A DNA stretch of 64,000 nucleotides, taken from assembly GCF_046557615.1 (NCBI RefSeq), contig NZ_JBKIII010000001.1, positions 434,001-498,000 on the forward strand, read 5' to 3'. Position numbers and translations under genes: made by a program. Origin of the DNA: Haloferax sp046557615. GTDB taxonomy: Archaea; Halobacteriota; Halobacteria; Halobacteriales; Haloferacaceae. The notes beneath the pieces were generated by a model. That model was not told the DNA's origin. It ran no database searches and saw nothing but the letters and a program-made list of their open reading frames with translations. This document shows, in pieces, positions 42,388-50,768 of the stretch (position 1 is its first letter; each line of letters opens with the position of its first letter).

Positions 42388-44004
42388 TTACTCAGAGATT
42401 GTCACTTCCACTGTTTCGGAGTCAGCGACTTCCCCATCTCGGACGAATTTAATCGTGAGTTGGTGGTCCCCTGGAGTGACTGTGAGATCCGGATATAGAT
42501 ATTCAGTCGTGCTTGCGCCTGGTTTGATTTTTGATTCGAACGAGAGTGATTCGGTCGAGCTCACGCCGTCGATTTCGTACCGAACCGAATCGTACACCAG
42601 CATCGAATCCCCGGTGTTCTGGACCTCGAGTCTCAAGCCAGACAAGTCAGAGGTGTCGCTGTCGTAGTTCCCGAAGGCGGTCACGTCCACACTGTTGATT
42701 TGAGCGTCTGGGCCGCCGAACTCTTGACTACTGCTCGCCGTGACAGGATTTCCAGCACTGGTCAATTCGAGAGTCACCGTCTCCTTGCCACCATCGCTGA
42801 TGAACAGCGCAGAGCTAGCACCCCAGCCGGCGTCCACGATTTCGTACTCTTCGGTCGCACCACCAGCGAGCGATTGACTAGTCGAACCTCCCTTCACTTC
42901 TTGACCGTTGACCATCAGGCTCGCCGAGAAATCGGTGGCAACGTCACCGTTGTTCGACACGGTGAATTTCGCACTGGTAAGCCGCCCATTCTCCCAGACC
43001 GGAGTGAACGAATCGACGCTGAGACTCGCTGAGGCAACCTCACGAGTAAACTCATGAGTCGTGAACCCAGATGGGGAGTTCGCAATCGCCTGTAGCTGGA
43101 TTTCTCCCGACGTCTTTGGTTCGTAGATCGTTCCACTGTAATGCGTAATCTCGTATTGGACGCTATGTCCGGGTGAAATAGACTCGTTGTACGTCGAGGC
43201 CAGTACCTCGTCACCACTCTGTATACCCGCCCAAGCCGTAGCCGTGAGGTCACCCTGGTTTTCGACAGTTACCCATGCGGATTCCAGCGATCCACCGTCC
43301 CAGACGGGTGCGATATCCGTGATTGCTAAGTCTGGTCCCTCGAACGTCTTCGTGAACGAACTGGAGAGTTCATCCGCGGACGTAGTGACCGAGACCGACC
43401 CGCGGACCTCACCAGCCGAGTCGATCGAGACTTCTCCGTAGGAGGGGGTGATCGAGAAGGTCTCGGCCTCACCGGGCATGACCCAGACGTAAGGGCTTGA
43501 CTGCATTTCCGAGCCACGAGCACTGACAACCGCCTCAGAAATCTGTACAGGGAGGTCGCCGTCGTTGCTCACCGTCACGCTGACCCGCTGGAGTGTGTCC
43601 CCTGACCACGTTGCTTCCGTAGTCGTAATCGTTGGTGACGCGCCTTCGTAGGAGACGGTTTTTTTCGACTTTGTCTCACCACCCTTCTGGAGGATAACCG
43701 TGTAATTGCCCGGACGAGGGTCAGCGAGACTGAATGCCGCCACTTCTTGATCCGGCTCCAGCTTCGTCTCTTGGATTACTTGGCCAGACGGTCCCTCAAG
43801 GAGAGCGTCCGAATAGTCGTCAACACTATAGTTGAACGCCAGGAGCGGTCGGTCGTCGTACTCTTCAAGCCGAACATCGGATACGGCCGGTCCACTGTCT
43901 AAGCCTGTCGCGTCAAGCGCCGCTGTGCAACCCGCAAGGGGTGCGAGAATGAGGAGGGCGGAAAATGCGACTGCGAGTCGTCTGGTATCTGCATCCGCTT
44001 GCAT
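42388..44004 (-). CDS. Lipoprotein with tandem CARDB-like repeats
   Basis: 538 aa. Hydrophobic signal with lipobox (LLILAPLAGC) near residue 25, so it is exported and lipid-anchored. The rest is beta-rich with at least four similar units, each with a line such as VSVTVSNDGDLPV, AWVTVENQGDLTA, AKFTVSNNGDVAT or LRLEVQNTGDSML. This is the conserved strand of CARDB/DUF11-type immunoglobulin folds. Ser/Thr/Asp-rich. It could be a surface adhesin or receptor block. Start at 44004 or 44016. Confidence 0.75.
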   Translation of the reverse strand: MQADADTRRLAVAFSALLILAPLAGCTAALDATGLDSGPAVSDVRLEEYDDRPLLAFNYSVDDYSDALLEGPSGQVIQETKLEPDQEVAAFSLADPRPGNYTVILQKGGETKSKKTVSYEGASPTITTTEATWSGDTLQRVSVTVSNDGDLPVQISEAVVSARGSEMQSSPYVWVMPGEAETFSITPSYGEVSIDSAGEVRGSVSVTTSADELSSSFTKTFEGPDLAITDIAPVWDGGSLESAWVTVENQGDLTATAWAGIQSGDEVLASTYNESISPGHSVQYEITHYSGTIYEPKTSGEIQLQAIANSPSGFTTHEFTREVASASLSVDSFTPVWENGRLTSAKFTVSNNGDVATDFSASLMVNGQEVKGGSTSQSLAGGATEEYEIVDAGWGASSALFISDGGKETVTLELTSAGNPVTASSSQEFGGPDAQINSVDVTAFGNYDSDTSDLSGLRLEVQNTGDSMLVYDSVRYEIDGVSSTESLSFESKIKPGASTTEYLYPDLTVTPGDHQLTIKFVRDGEVADSETVEVTISE

Positions 44005-44207
44005 TGATAATACCAACTCTCGGAGTGGGTATCTTGAATCTGTGGAAGAAAGTTCACATTTCTAACTTCAAATTATCTCAAGGGAGAATCCTCGTTCGCA
44101 TCCACAGTAATATTTCACAGACTTACACCGATAACGGGACAGAGTAACTCTAAAACGAATGCGGTGCTATGCGAACTGACATATGTGTCTAATTTGTTGC
44201 TTGATAC

Positions 44208-45158
44208 ATGCCGCCGAACGCCACCAAAGACTGGCTTTCTCTCCTCTCTCGCGAAGCCGATGAGCGAGGTGTCTACTTAGACACCGACATCGACGGGCGA
44301 ATCTTCCATTTCCATCTGGGCGACGATCCCGGTATCATCGGGAAAGTACGCTACTCTGAAGAAAAAAAGCGGAATTTCGTAAACGAACAAGGGCTCACGC
44401 ACATCTGGCATCGGTATAACCGCGAAAAACAACTGATCCAAGACGGATCTGAGCGGAAGGTCGTCAATATCACGCTCGACGTGTGGAGCAAAGACGAATT
44501 CAATCAAGATGAACACCACTTCATCTTCCTAACCGAGCAGATGATCGACCAGGATACCTACTCCCAAGGTGATCAGAAGATCTTCATCACAGGGGACGGC
44601 CAGTACACGGGTCCACTCTCTAAGTACGTCAACGACTGGGACGCGATTTTTGAATACGCTACGAACGGTTCCCCTGAGCCTTCTCGACAATCCACTCAGA
44701 CCGACCTCAAGGATAGTACATCAGATACCGAATTTGCTCCGGAAGACACGTCAGGCAGAGTGATCAACAGCCAGCGAGAGATCGTCCAGGTCAGTCAGAA
44801 ATTCAAGGATGCAGCCTATGACCGATTCGACCACCAGTGTGTTTTGACTGGCATCGAAGCTTCCGAGCTGCTCACGGTGAGTCACGTCTTGGGCCGTGCA
44901 GAGCACAGCGAACTCGCCGAAGATATAGGAAACGTGCTCATTCTCGACTGGACACACCACATGGCGCTCGACGCTGGTCTCTGGACGTTCGATGAATCTG
45001 GACGGATCTGGGTGAAACCAGGCTTCGAGACGAGTAGCCCGTATCTCGAAGACTCTCTGGTCAGCCGCCACGGGGAGAAAGTTGCGGCCCTCACCAAGGT
45101 CAACGACGATTACATCGAACAGCGAAATCAGGAACTTGAGTGGTGGCCACCACGATAA
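44208..45158 (+). CDS. HNH_2-family endonuclease-like protein
   Basis: 316 aa. The N-terminal half (about 1-150) is unrecognised with mixed strands, then a Ser/Thr/Asp linker. The C-terminal domain (about 195-300) follows the HNH_2 (PF13391) pattern: CVLTGIEASELLTVSHVLGR with H in place, NVLILDWTHHMALDAGLWTF with N and H. Such proteins occur in restriction and defence islands, with the N-terminal domain often sensing modified DNA. Single gene, divergent from the lipoprotein. Confidence 0.78.
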   Translation: MPPNATKDWLSLLSREADERGVYLDTDIDGRIFHFHLGDDPGIIGKVRYSEEKKRNFVNEQGLTHIWHRYNREKQLIQDGSERKVVNITLDVWSKDEFNQDEHHFIFLTEQMIDQDTYSQGDQKIFITGDGQYTGPLSKYVNDWDAIFEYATNGSPEPSRQSTQTDLKDSTSDTEFAPEDTSGRVINSQREIVQVSQKFKDAAYDRFDHQCVLTGIEASELLTVSHVLGRAEHSELAEDIGNVLILDWTHHMALDAGLWTFDESGRIWVKPGFETSSPYLEDSLVSRHGEKVAALTKVNDDYIEQRNQELEWWPPR

Positions 45159-45185
45159 TAGTCTGATTCTGTATAGACGGTTAGA

Positions 45186-45464
45186 TTACTGCAGCAGCGG
45201 TGATTTGGCGCCCTGTTTTCTCATCCGCTGAACCTCCTGGCCAACGAGACCTTGTACCAGCTCGGTCTCTCCCAACGGAGTGATGGGGCCGTCTTCCGGC
45301 ACTGGTCGAACGACATACACCTCTTTTCCAAGTCGCTGGACGTGCATGGTCTTCTCTTCTCGGCCTTCCTCGTCTGCGGAGATGACGCCGTCGAGGACGA
45401 GATCGTCGCGGTCGAGTGCAACAAGCGGAGTGCCGTCGTGGTTTCGGAGTTTTCGGAATACCAT
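45186..45464 (-). CDS. AbrB-like small protein
   Basis: 92 aa from the ATG at 45464; the frame also offers 45485. The N-terminus (VFRKLRNHDGTPLVALDRDDLVLDG) resembles the swapped-hairpin AbrB/SpoVT DNA-binding proteins, with an extended C-terminus (MHVQRLGKEVYVVRPVPEDG). Small AbrB proteins in haloarchaeal plasmids are often antitoxins or regulators. Convergent with the HNH_2 gene. No toxin partner recognised next to it. Confidence 0.65.
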   Translation of the reverse strand: MVFRKLRNHDGTPLVALDRDDLVLDGVISADEEGREEKTMHVQRLGKEVYVVRPVPEDGPITPLGETELVQGLVGQEVQRMRKQGAKSPLLQ

Positions 45465-45694
45465 TGCTGACACCCCATCGGCCACCCAATCCTACTTAGT
45501 TCTATCTCTGATGTGACTCGTTACGAATACGGGCCGTGGTCGCTCTTGAATATTGAATCAACAGACAGCGTACACTTCTGGAAACCACCACCACCAGACA
45601 CACCCCGGGCGGCGTATACTTACTTACAATATGGTGCGATATGGCGGGGTTTTCGTGGTGGTCGACCCCCGTCAAATTTAGATCCGGTTTGATT

Positions 45695-47047
45695 TCACTT
45701 TCCGTTCAAGAAGTCCAATAATTCATCAGACAATTTTGTACCAGGATATAGATTTTCTGTACAATTCACTTGCCGCCTCTGAGAGTAGCCATTATCAGTG
45801 ACCACACTTTCATTTGATGTAATTACAATTGCGCTTATACTGTCAGAATTGGATAATTGGCCGATGATTCGTTGATCTAAACGCTCGAGTAGGGTTACCT
45901 CGTTCCCCTTATGGTCGATCGTTTTGTGTTCCTGCATTTCTTTGATTTTTGGCAAAGGAACATCAACAAGAATCACACTTGGCTCATGGCCTGTCAATTT
46001 CTTCCGAGCTTTTTTGATTGGCTCCATTATCCAGTTAACGTAGTCGATTTGTTCAGAACATCTGACTCCTAACATGTACGCATTGGCGATGCTAACTTTT
46101 CCATCCTGGCTCACCTTTAATTGGGCTTCCGCATGCCCGTAGGAGTGTCCTGGCTGAACTTCGTAGTTTAAGTGGCCGAATAGATCAATGCTCTGTGTGA
46201 GATCAACATACGGCTGAACAGCTTTCGCCCACTCAGGCCGAATAGTTGTCTCTCTCATTCCATTGAAGTAGTCTACGAGCTCAACTTCGAGATCTGACCC
46301 TTTGACACTGGCCACTCCAATTTTCTTTTTATCTACGAGCGAACTAGCCACATTAACTATCGGCCCAACATCATCTCTTGTGAGTAGTCTTTGGCCCCGG
46401 ATTTCAAGAGCAAGACTATCTTCGTCTATTTGTACTGAATCGTATAGTTGGTCGAGAATCTCTTTAATTGCCCACTCTTGTTCGCGCTCTGGCTCTGGTT
46501 TTGGTCTTTTCCGCTTACATTCTAACCAGACTTCTGAATCATCATCTTCCAGTATTACATCTGGGCCTTCTTGTTGTTGCTCATCCACCAACTTTGGATT
46601 GAATCCAGACTCTTCAAGGCTAGATGCGATTTCAAGTTCAAATACAGTGTCCCAGTAATCCTCCTCCTTCCACAACCGCTCAACGAATACGTCTTCGAAA
46701 TCTAAGTCCACTCTGGTTCCATCTGGTTTCACTATTGATGTATCCTCGAGTCCAGAGAGGGCTTTACCTATGGTGATTGTATCTTGGACTTGATTGTTGA
46801 ATTTCAGTCTATCTGTGCGGAAGAATTCGTTAATTGCTTCCCTTGTATTGTATATTTGAACCAAAATCGGATGCTCAGTCCCCAGTTGATGTGATGAAGT
46901 TCTCTGAGGGCGTTCCCCGCCTGAATTTGATTGCCGAGATTTAGCGTACTGATCATAGTCTTCGGAGAATCCGTCTATTGACTCCATCATTTCTGACAGG
47001 CGAATTTCGTACCCAAGTACGTCAATTGGGTCTCCAACTTTATCCAT
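45695..47047 (-). CDS. PD-(D/E)XK nuclease-like protein
   Basis: 450 aa from the ATG at 47047, AT-rich codons. Around residues 136-182 the pattern is FELEIASSLEESGF, then GPDVILEDD and EVWLECKRKRP. That gives a conserved Glu (about 139), Asp163 and Glu176-x-Lys178: the alpha-beta-beta core of PD-(D/E)XK nucleases. The remaining C-terminal 270 residues are unrecognised. Likely a restriction-like or phage-defence effector. Codons between 47047 and 47122 are Cys/His-rich and unlikely to be translated. Confidence 0.65.
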   Translation of the reverse strand: MDKVGDPIDVLGYEIRLSEMMESIDGFSEDYDQYAKSRQSNSGGERPQRTSSHQLGTEHPILVQIYNTREAINEFFRTDRLKFNNQVQDTITIGKALSGLEDTSIVKPDGTRVDLDFEDVFVERLWKEEDYWDTVFELEIASSLEESGFNPKLVDEQQQEGPDVILEDDDSEVWLECKRKRPKPEPEREQEWAIKEILDQLYDSVQIDEDSLALEIRGQRLLTRDDVGPIVNVASSLVDKKKIGVASVKGSDLEVELVDYFNGMRETTIRPEWAKAVQPYVDLTQSIDLFGHLNYEVQPGHSYGHAEAQLKVSQDGKVSIANAYMLGVRCSEQIDYVNWIMEPIKKARKKLTGHEPSVILVDVPLPKIKEMQEHKTIDHKGNEVTLLERLDQRIIGQLSNSDSISAIVITSNESVVTDNGYSQRRQVNCTENLYPGTKLSDELLDFLNGK

Positions 47048-47347
47048 ACCAGAACAGTATCTCCTGTGGACATAATATGGCATGCTAATGCACAGGCATT
47101 TGCAGCCTTTCGCGTGCATCAACTGGAACTGCGGAGGCGGAGGGTTATTTTTTGAAAGTTGTGACGTTAGTCACACTCCCTAAGGGGGCTGTCCCACCGG
47201 ACGAAACAGCACCCGCTCGATCTCCTCGAGCGCGACCGCTCAGGGATAATCGAGACTCCACGAGAAATCGAGGTCAGGACGGAAAAGACGGAGTAGTATA
47301 TAAAAAGAAGAGACGACTGAGAGTGTTGCCACTCAGCAAGCAGGCGG
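47048..47347. other. Gap with palindrome and TATA-like sequences
   Basis: 300 bp. GTGAC-GTTA-GTCAC (47161-47174) is a perfect inverted repeat about 115 bp before the nuclease-like gene. A strong TATA-like ATATAAAA (47298-47305; TTTTATAT on the minus strand) could drive a minus-strand transcript with a long leader. No gene supported. Confidence 0.45.
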
Positions 47348-48979
47348 CTACAGGTGCTTGTGGACGACGGTGTTCTGCATCGGACCATACGCCTGTTCGT
47401 AGGTGACGATTGCATTCAGGAATCGTCGAGAATCGAGACCAGCGTCACACCATGCGCTGTATCCTTCCTCAAGTACGTCAGGCAGGTATTCGCCTGTCGA
47501 AGCGGAGTTCTTCGACTGGGTCAACACAGTCCGAATACGAATCCGCACACGCTTGTCTCGGTCATCCATCCCTGCAACGACTTCAGCACCGTAACGGTTC
47601 AGCCAGTTCTGCAGGGCACGCCCAGACCGCTCCAGGTCGCGCGGGTCAACCGAGAGGACGTTCTCGATCCGTGCGGCCACTGAGTCCACTACGTCATCCG
47701 CAATGGACACCAGTTCACGAACCTCCTGGGCAATCTTCGACGAGACCCACTGAACGACTCCACCGTCGTTGTCGAGCAACCCCGAGAGACGGTTGAGGAC
47801 ACGGTAAATCGTCGTGGACGACCACCCTGTTTCGTCCTCGAGTTCACCGACAGGCGTGCCACCGTCAGTCAACGCGAGGTGCTTCAGGATGTCTCGATCC
47901 GAATCCTGCAGCCGTGAGAACGTCCGCATGATCACCGACTCCTGGCTGGCTTCGATCTGCGGCGTCGGGTCATCCCACAGCGCAATCGTCCGGTTGGACT
48001 CGTCTGCCGAGAAGTGGTCGTCAGGGACGAACCACATTCCCGATCGGGTCGGGATGTCGGCCCAGGTCAGCACGTTCAACAATTTCTCTTCCAGGTCGCC
48101 AACGAGGTCGTGACGATTGCTCCACGCGACCGCCTGGTCTCTGTTCAGATTCTTCTTGTAGAGCGCACCGAGTTTCGGGTGGTACAGCGGATCCCCGTTC
48201 GAGTTCTCGCGCACGTACTGTGGGTGGTAGTGTTTGAGCTGCAGTCCTCGAGGACGGTGCTGACTGTTCGAGAAGAGTTCAGCAATCGCGTTCCGATCGA
48301 GACGGATTTGATGGTTGTAACCGACCACGTCCTCGTTGTTGGAGTCGTAGACGACGTGTGACCCCTCGATATCCGCGCAGAGCATGAACAGACGCATGAA
48401 CACGCCGTCGCGCCGGACCAGTTTCCGAGCCTGTTCACGGTCGATACGCAGATATCGCTCGTGCTGCGTAATCGTCGAGAACCGATGTGGCTCTTCCGTG
48501 AAGTATCGACGTGACCAGTCGAAGCCGACTTTCTCGCAGACTCGCCGCATGAGCCACTTGAAGACGTGTGGTATCTCGTCTAACTCGAGGTTGACGACGT
48601 TCTGTAGTTTGACGTTCGTTGCAGGACCGAGAGCCGCAGGGACACTGTCAGGGCGGTTCTCGTCGGACCACGCCAGTCGAGGTTGAACACACACGGGGAG
48701 CTTCCGCTCACCTTCTCCGTAGGCGTTGATGTCGTACTCGAGAAGTGAACTCACTGTATCTGCTTTCGTCGGTTCGAGGCCCGACTGGTGGAAGCCCATC
48801 GAGACGTGCCACGTCTCAGTTCCTTCATCCTCGAAGCGAGGAACCTCTACCTCGAGTTTCGACAGACCACCGTCGATGTGGTTGTAGAGCTGGCGGACTG
48901 CCCAGTACGGCGAAGCACCGAACTCAGAGTACAGTAGGTTTCCGCGGGTTTCGTGAGGCGCACTGGCGACGTGGCTCAC
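47348..48979 (-). CDS. DUF7845-like haloarchaeal plasmid protein
   Basis: 543 aa. Long N-terminal region (SPYWAVRQLYNHIDGGLSKLE in part, LEYDINAYGEGERKLPV, WLMRRVCEKVGF) matching, from memory, the haloarchaeal DUF7845 plasmid/provirus family, which is suspected to have a replication-related role. Residues about 355-420 form a winged helix (DILKHLALTDGGTPVGELEDETG, TTIYRVLNRL). Start is the GTG at 48979 overlapping the stop of the upstream 32-aa gene (GTGA). At the right end of element A it is the best candidate for a replication or maintenance protein. Confidence 0.72.
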   Translation of the reverse strand: MSHVASAPHETRGNLLYSEFGASPYWAVRQLYNHIDGGLSKLEVEVPRFEDEGTETWHVSMGFHQSGLEPTKADTVSSLLEYDINAYGEGERKLPVCVQPRLAWSDENRPDSVPAALGPATNVKLQNVVNLELDEIPHVFKWLMRRVCEKVGFDWSRRYFTEEPHRFSTITQHERYLRIDREQARKLVRRDGVFMRLFMLCADIEGSHVVYDSNNEDVVGYNHQIRLDRNAIAELFSNSQHRPRGLQLKHYHPQYVRENSNGDPLYHPKLGALYKKNLNRDQAVAWSNRHDLVGDLEEKLLNVLTWADIPTRSGMWFVPDDHFSADESNRTIALWDDPTPQIEASQESVIMRTFSRLQDSDRDILKHLALTDGGTPVGELEDETGWSSTTIYRVLNRLSGLLDNDGGVVQWVSSKIAQEVRELVSIADDVVDSVAARIENVLSVDPRDLERSGRALQNWLNRYGAEVVAGMDDRDKRVRIRIRTVLTQSKNSASTGEYLPDVLEEGYSAWCDAGLDSRRFLNAIVTYEQAYGPMQNTVVHKHL

Positions 48980-49074
48980 TGCCGGTCACCTCTCTCAGCG
49001 AGGTCGCGCCCGCACTGATCACAGCGATAGAGGCAACCACTCTCGTGACTGCATGACGGACAGGTAACCGTCAT
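48976..49074 (-). CDS. 32-aa zinc-ribbon micro-protein
   Basis: MTVTCPSCSHESGCLYRCDQC... with CPSC and CDQC pairs: a minimal zinc ribbon. Its ATG overlaps the stop of the upstream 78-aa gene (ATGA) and its TGA overlaps the GTG of the DUF7845-like gene, so all three are translationally coupled. Confidence 0.6.
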   Translation of the reverse strand: MTVTCPSCSHESGCLYRCDQCGRDLAERGDRQ

Positions 49075-49307
49075 GGCCACCGCCCCGGTTCTCCGCCGTG
49101 ACGACCAGGCGCGAGCTGTGGGTCCGGAATCGGAACATCAAGACCGGCAGCAGATCCGCGCTGGAGGCGGACAAGTGTGTCACACTCAAAGCAGCGATGT
49201 GCGCGGTCGTTAGAGTCGCCGTAGACTCTCCGGAAGTCGCGCGTGACGTGAGAACCACAGTGGAGGCATTCTTCTTTCTGAGCCTCAAACCGGAGTCTCA
49301 CCGCCAT
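49071..49307 (-). CDS. 78-aa zinc-finger protein
   Basis: MAVRLRFEAQKEECLHCGSH..., with CLHC and CFEC forming a zinc knuckle (residues about 14-42), then VRLQRGSAAGLDVPIP and a Pro/Gly-rich tail. First gene of the three-gene coupled operon ending in the DUF7845-like protein. An overlapping frame (49019-49288) lacks the second Cys pair and was rejected. Confidence 0.65.
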   Translation of the reverse strand: MAVRLRFEAQKEECLHCGSHVTRDFRRVYGDSNDRAHRCFECDTLVRLQRGSAAGLDVPIPDPQLAPGRHGGEPGRWP

Positions 49308-49353
49308 TAGCGGTCACCTCCACGGATTTGTGAAAACGGGCGCAGGAGCGCTG

Positions 49354-49408
49354 CTGCTCCTATATTAAGCCCTACGTAAGAATTAAAGTTAGAGTGGGGA
49401 CGGAGGGA
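49354..49408. repeat. Attachment site 2 (junction of elements A and B)
   Basis: The core GGGGACGGAGGG lies at 49396-49407. The 55 bp from 49354 to 49408 match 55925-55979 (att 3) with a single mismatch, so this is the right end of element A. The sequence right of the core, up to the integrase stop, matches the right side of att 1, so it is also the left end of element B. Confidence 0.85.
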
Positions 49409-49468
49409 CTCTCTTTCAATCCTAAAGCGGCAGAGTGGCCTCTGAGTCGTCCGAAATCAGCTACCCCC

Positions 49469-50506
49469 TCAATCATGGTTCTGAATGTCGAGGGACGCGC
49501 TCAGTTCACGACGCCGCTTCAGGAACCGCTCGTGTTCATCCGCCTTATCGTAGTACCGGCGGATGGTCGAGGGCGAAGCGTTGACTCTCTCAGCAACGAG
49601 TTCGATAGGAATCCCGCGGTCGAGTTGCCACGTAATCGACCCCGTACGAATCGCGTGCGGAGACCGCGACGAAGGGCACTTACTCGCCCCGTTCCGAGTC
49701 GTGTACTCACACGAGAACCGCTCTCGCCCGTGCGGGCACTCTCTGTAGAGACACGGTTGGTTCCCGAGGTACGACCACGCTCGGAACGTCGAACGGGACG
49801 GTCGTCCCTGCCGACAGGAGAACAGCGGTTCACGCCCGTACTCGTCGCGTTTGTCCGAACGCTCCCGAGCGATGTACGTGTCCAACGCATCAACTACAGC
49901 CTGCGGCACGCCGACTACGCGCTCTCCGTCGGTCTTGTTCTTCAACGGCGTTCCCGTCGCCGGTTGGTGACGGAACTCCAGCGAGCGTTCGTCTCCGTCG
50001 AAATCGCTCAGGTCGAGCGCGCGCATTCCGCCCATTCGAGCGCCCGTGTGCCACGCCACTTCGAGGAACGCATGGTGCGCAGTTCCGAACAATCGACGAG
50101 AATCACGATACTTCGAGAGCAGGCCGAGGGCGTCCTCGGCGGCTAACTTCTCGTCGCTGGTCTGCTGGTCTTTCGACAGCTTCGGAACCTCTATTTTGTC
50201 CAGCAGGTTCGGGTCTACCGCCTCGATGCGCTGGCAGTATTTCACGAGTTGCCGCAGCGCGACAATCGAACCCTTGACCGTCGCCGGAGACACGCCCTGC
50301 CCCTCTCGGTGGGTCTGGTACTCATCTACGAGCCAGCCGTTCAGGTCGGCCATCGACTCCACGTTTTCCGATTCGCACCAGTGAACGAACGTCGTCAGTC
50401 GGTTCTTGTAGGACCGAACCGTCGCTGGCGTTTGCGATTGCGCCCGCCGGGCGAGGAATCGGTCCCGCGCTTCTCGTGGCGACAGGTCGCGCAGCTCGTC
50501 GCTCAT
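49469..50506 (-). CDS. Tyrosine recombinase (integrase) of element B
   Basis: 345 aa. Same architecture as the element A enzyme: Arg157 in HTGARMGG, His284-x2-Arg287 in SPHAIRT, Tyr318/319 in STIRRYYDKAD. Near-identity in the core-binding and catalytic domains explains why both elements use the same tRNA-Trp target. Upstream gene stop and this ATG overlap by one base (TAATG). Because either integrase should act on all three att cores, it may mobilise element A, B or the whole 17-kb tandem. Confidence 0.95.
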   Translation of the reverse strand: MSDELRDLSPREARDRFLARRAQSQTPATVRSYKNRLTTFVHWCESENVESMADLNGWLVDEYQTHREGQGVSPATVKGSIVALRQLVKYCQRIEAVDPNLLDKIEVPKLSKDQQTSDEKLAAEDALGLLSKYRDSRRLFGTAHHAFLEVAWHTGARMGGMRALDLSDFDGDERSLEFRHQPATGTPLKNKTDGERVVGVPQAVVDALDTYIARERSDKRDEYGREPLFSCRQGRPSRSTFRAWSYLGNQPCLYRECPHGRERFSCEYTTRNGASKCPSSRSPHAIRTGSITWQLDRGIPIELVAERVNASPSTIRRYYDKADEHERFLKRRRELSASLDIQNHD

Positions 50507-50697
50507 TACAGGACCTCCCGCTCAACGTCGAGCGTGTTCACTTCGGCGTCGAGGAACTCCGCGAGCGCGGTCGCGTCGATCTCTTCCGGCGTCACGAAGA
50601 TGAGCGACTCTCCGAATCCGAAGGTCGCACTTCGTCCGTCGGCCAGTGCCTCCGTTTGTTCGTCCGACAGTTGCAGCACGGTGAGTTCCACACTCAT
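50506..50697 (-). CDS. 63-aa protein cotranscribed with integrase B
   Basis: MSVELTVLQLSDEQTEALADGRS... continuing FGESLIFVTPEEIDATALAEFLD. Acidic alpha/beta protein without zinc motifs, unlike the partner in element A. Overlaps the integrase start by one base and the preceding micro-gene by 4 nt. May be a directionality or accessory factor for the integrase; inferred from position only. Confidence 0.65.
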   Translation of the reverse strand: MSVELTVLQLSDEQTEALADGRSATFGFGESLIFVTPEEIDATALAEFLDAEVNTLDVEREVL

Positions 50698-50768
50698 CGT
50701 CCTGCCTCCGTCGCGTCGATGCCAGCGCGTCCGCTACGCTTACTAGGTGGGCTTTCGTATTCTGACAT
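50694..50768 (-). CDS. 24-aa micro-gene at the head of the integrase B operon
   Basis: MSEYESPPSKRSGRAGIDAT... of 24 codons; its TGA overlaps the ATG of the 63-aa gene (ATGA). Basic middle, no fold prediction. It may be a small DNA-binding helper or a leader peptide controlling translation of the operon. Evidence is the coupled overlap and start position only. Confidence 0.4.
   Translation of the reverse strand: MSEYESPPSKRSGRAGIDATEAGR

Larger units (their letters stand above)
38992..49395. mobile_element. Integrative element A, integrated at tRNA-Trp (10.4 kb)
   Basis: Bounded by att core 1 (38992) and att core 2 (49396). Contains a tyrosine integrase at the left end reading toward the att site, a zinc-finger partner gene, a winged-helix gene with palindromic operator, and cargo genes (HEPN-type, CARDB-like lipoprotein, HNH_2, AbrB-like, PD-(D/E)XK). 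A zinc-finger/DUF7845-like operon lies at the right end. Several cargo genes are clearly AT-richer than the chromosome. No virion genes were recognised, so an integrated plasmid or integrative mobile element is more likely than a provirus. Confidence 0.82.

Noticed and set aside
47152..47406. 84-codon plus-strand frame
   Set aside because: Crosses a palindrome and the 3' end of the opposing DUF7845-like gene; Arg-rich random-looking translation.
49354..49408. Repeat as a CRISPR unit
   Set aside because: Only two long copies 6.6 kb apart at element ends; no spacer array and no cas genes in the window.
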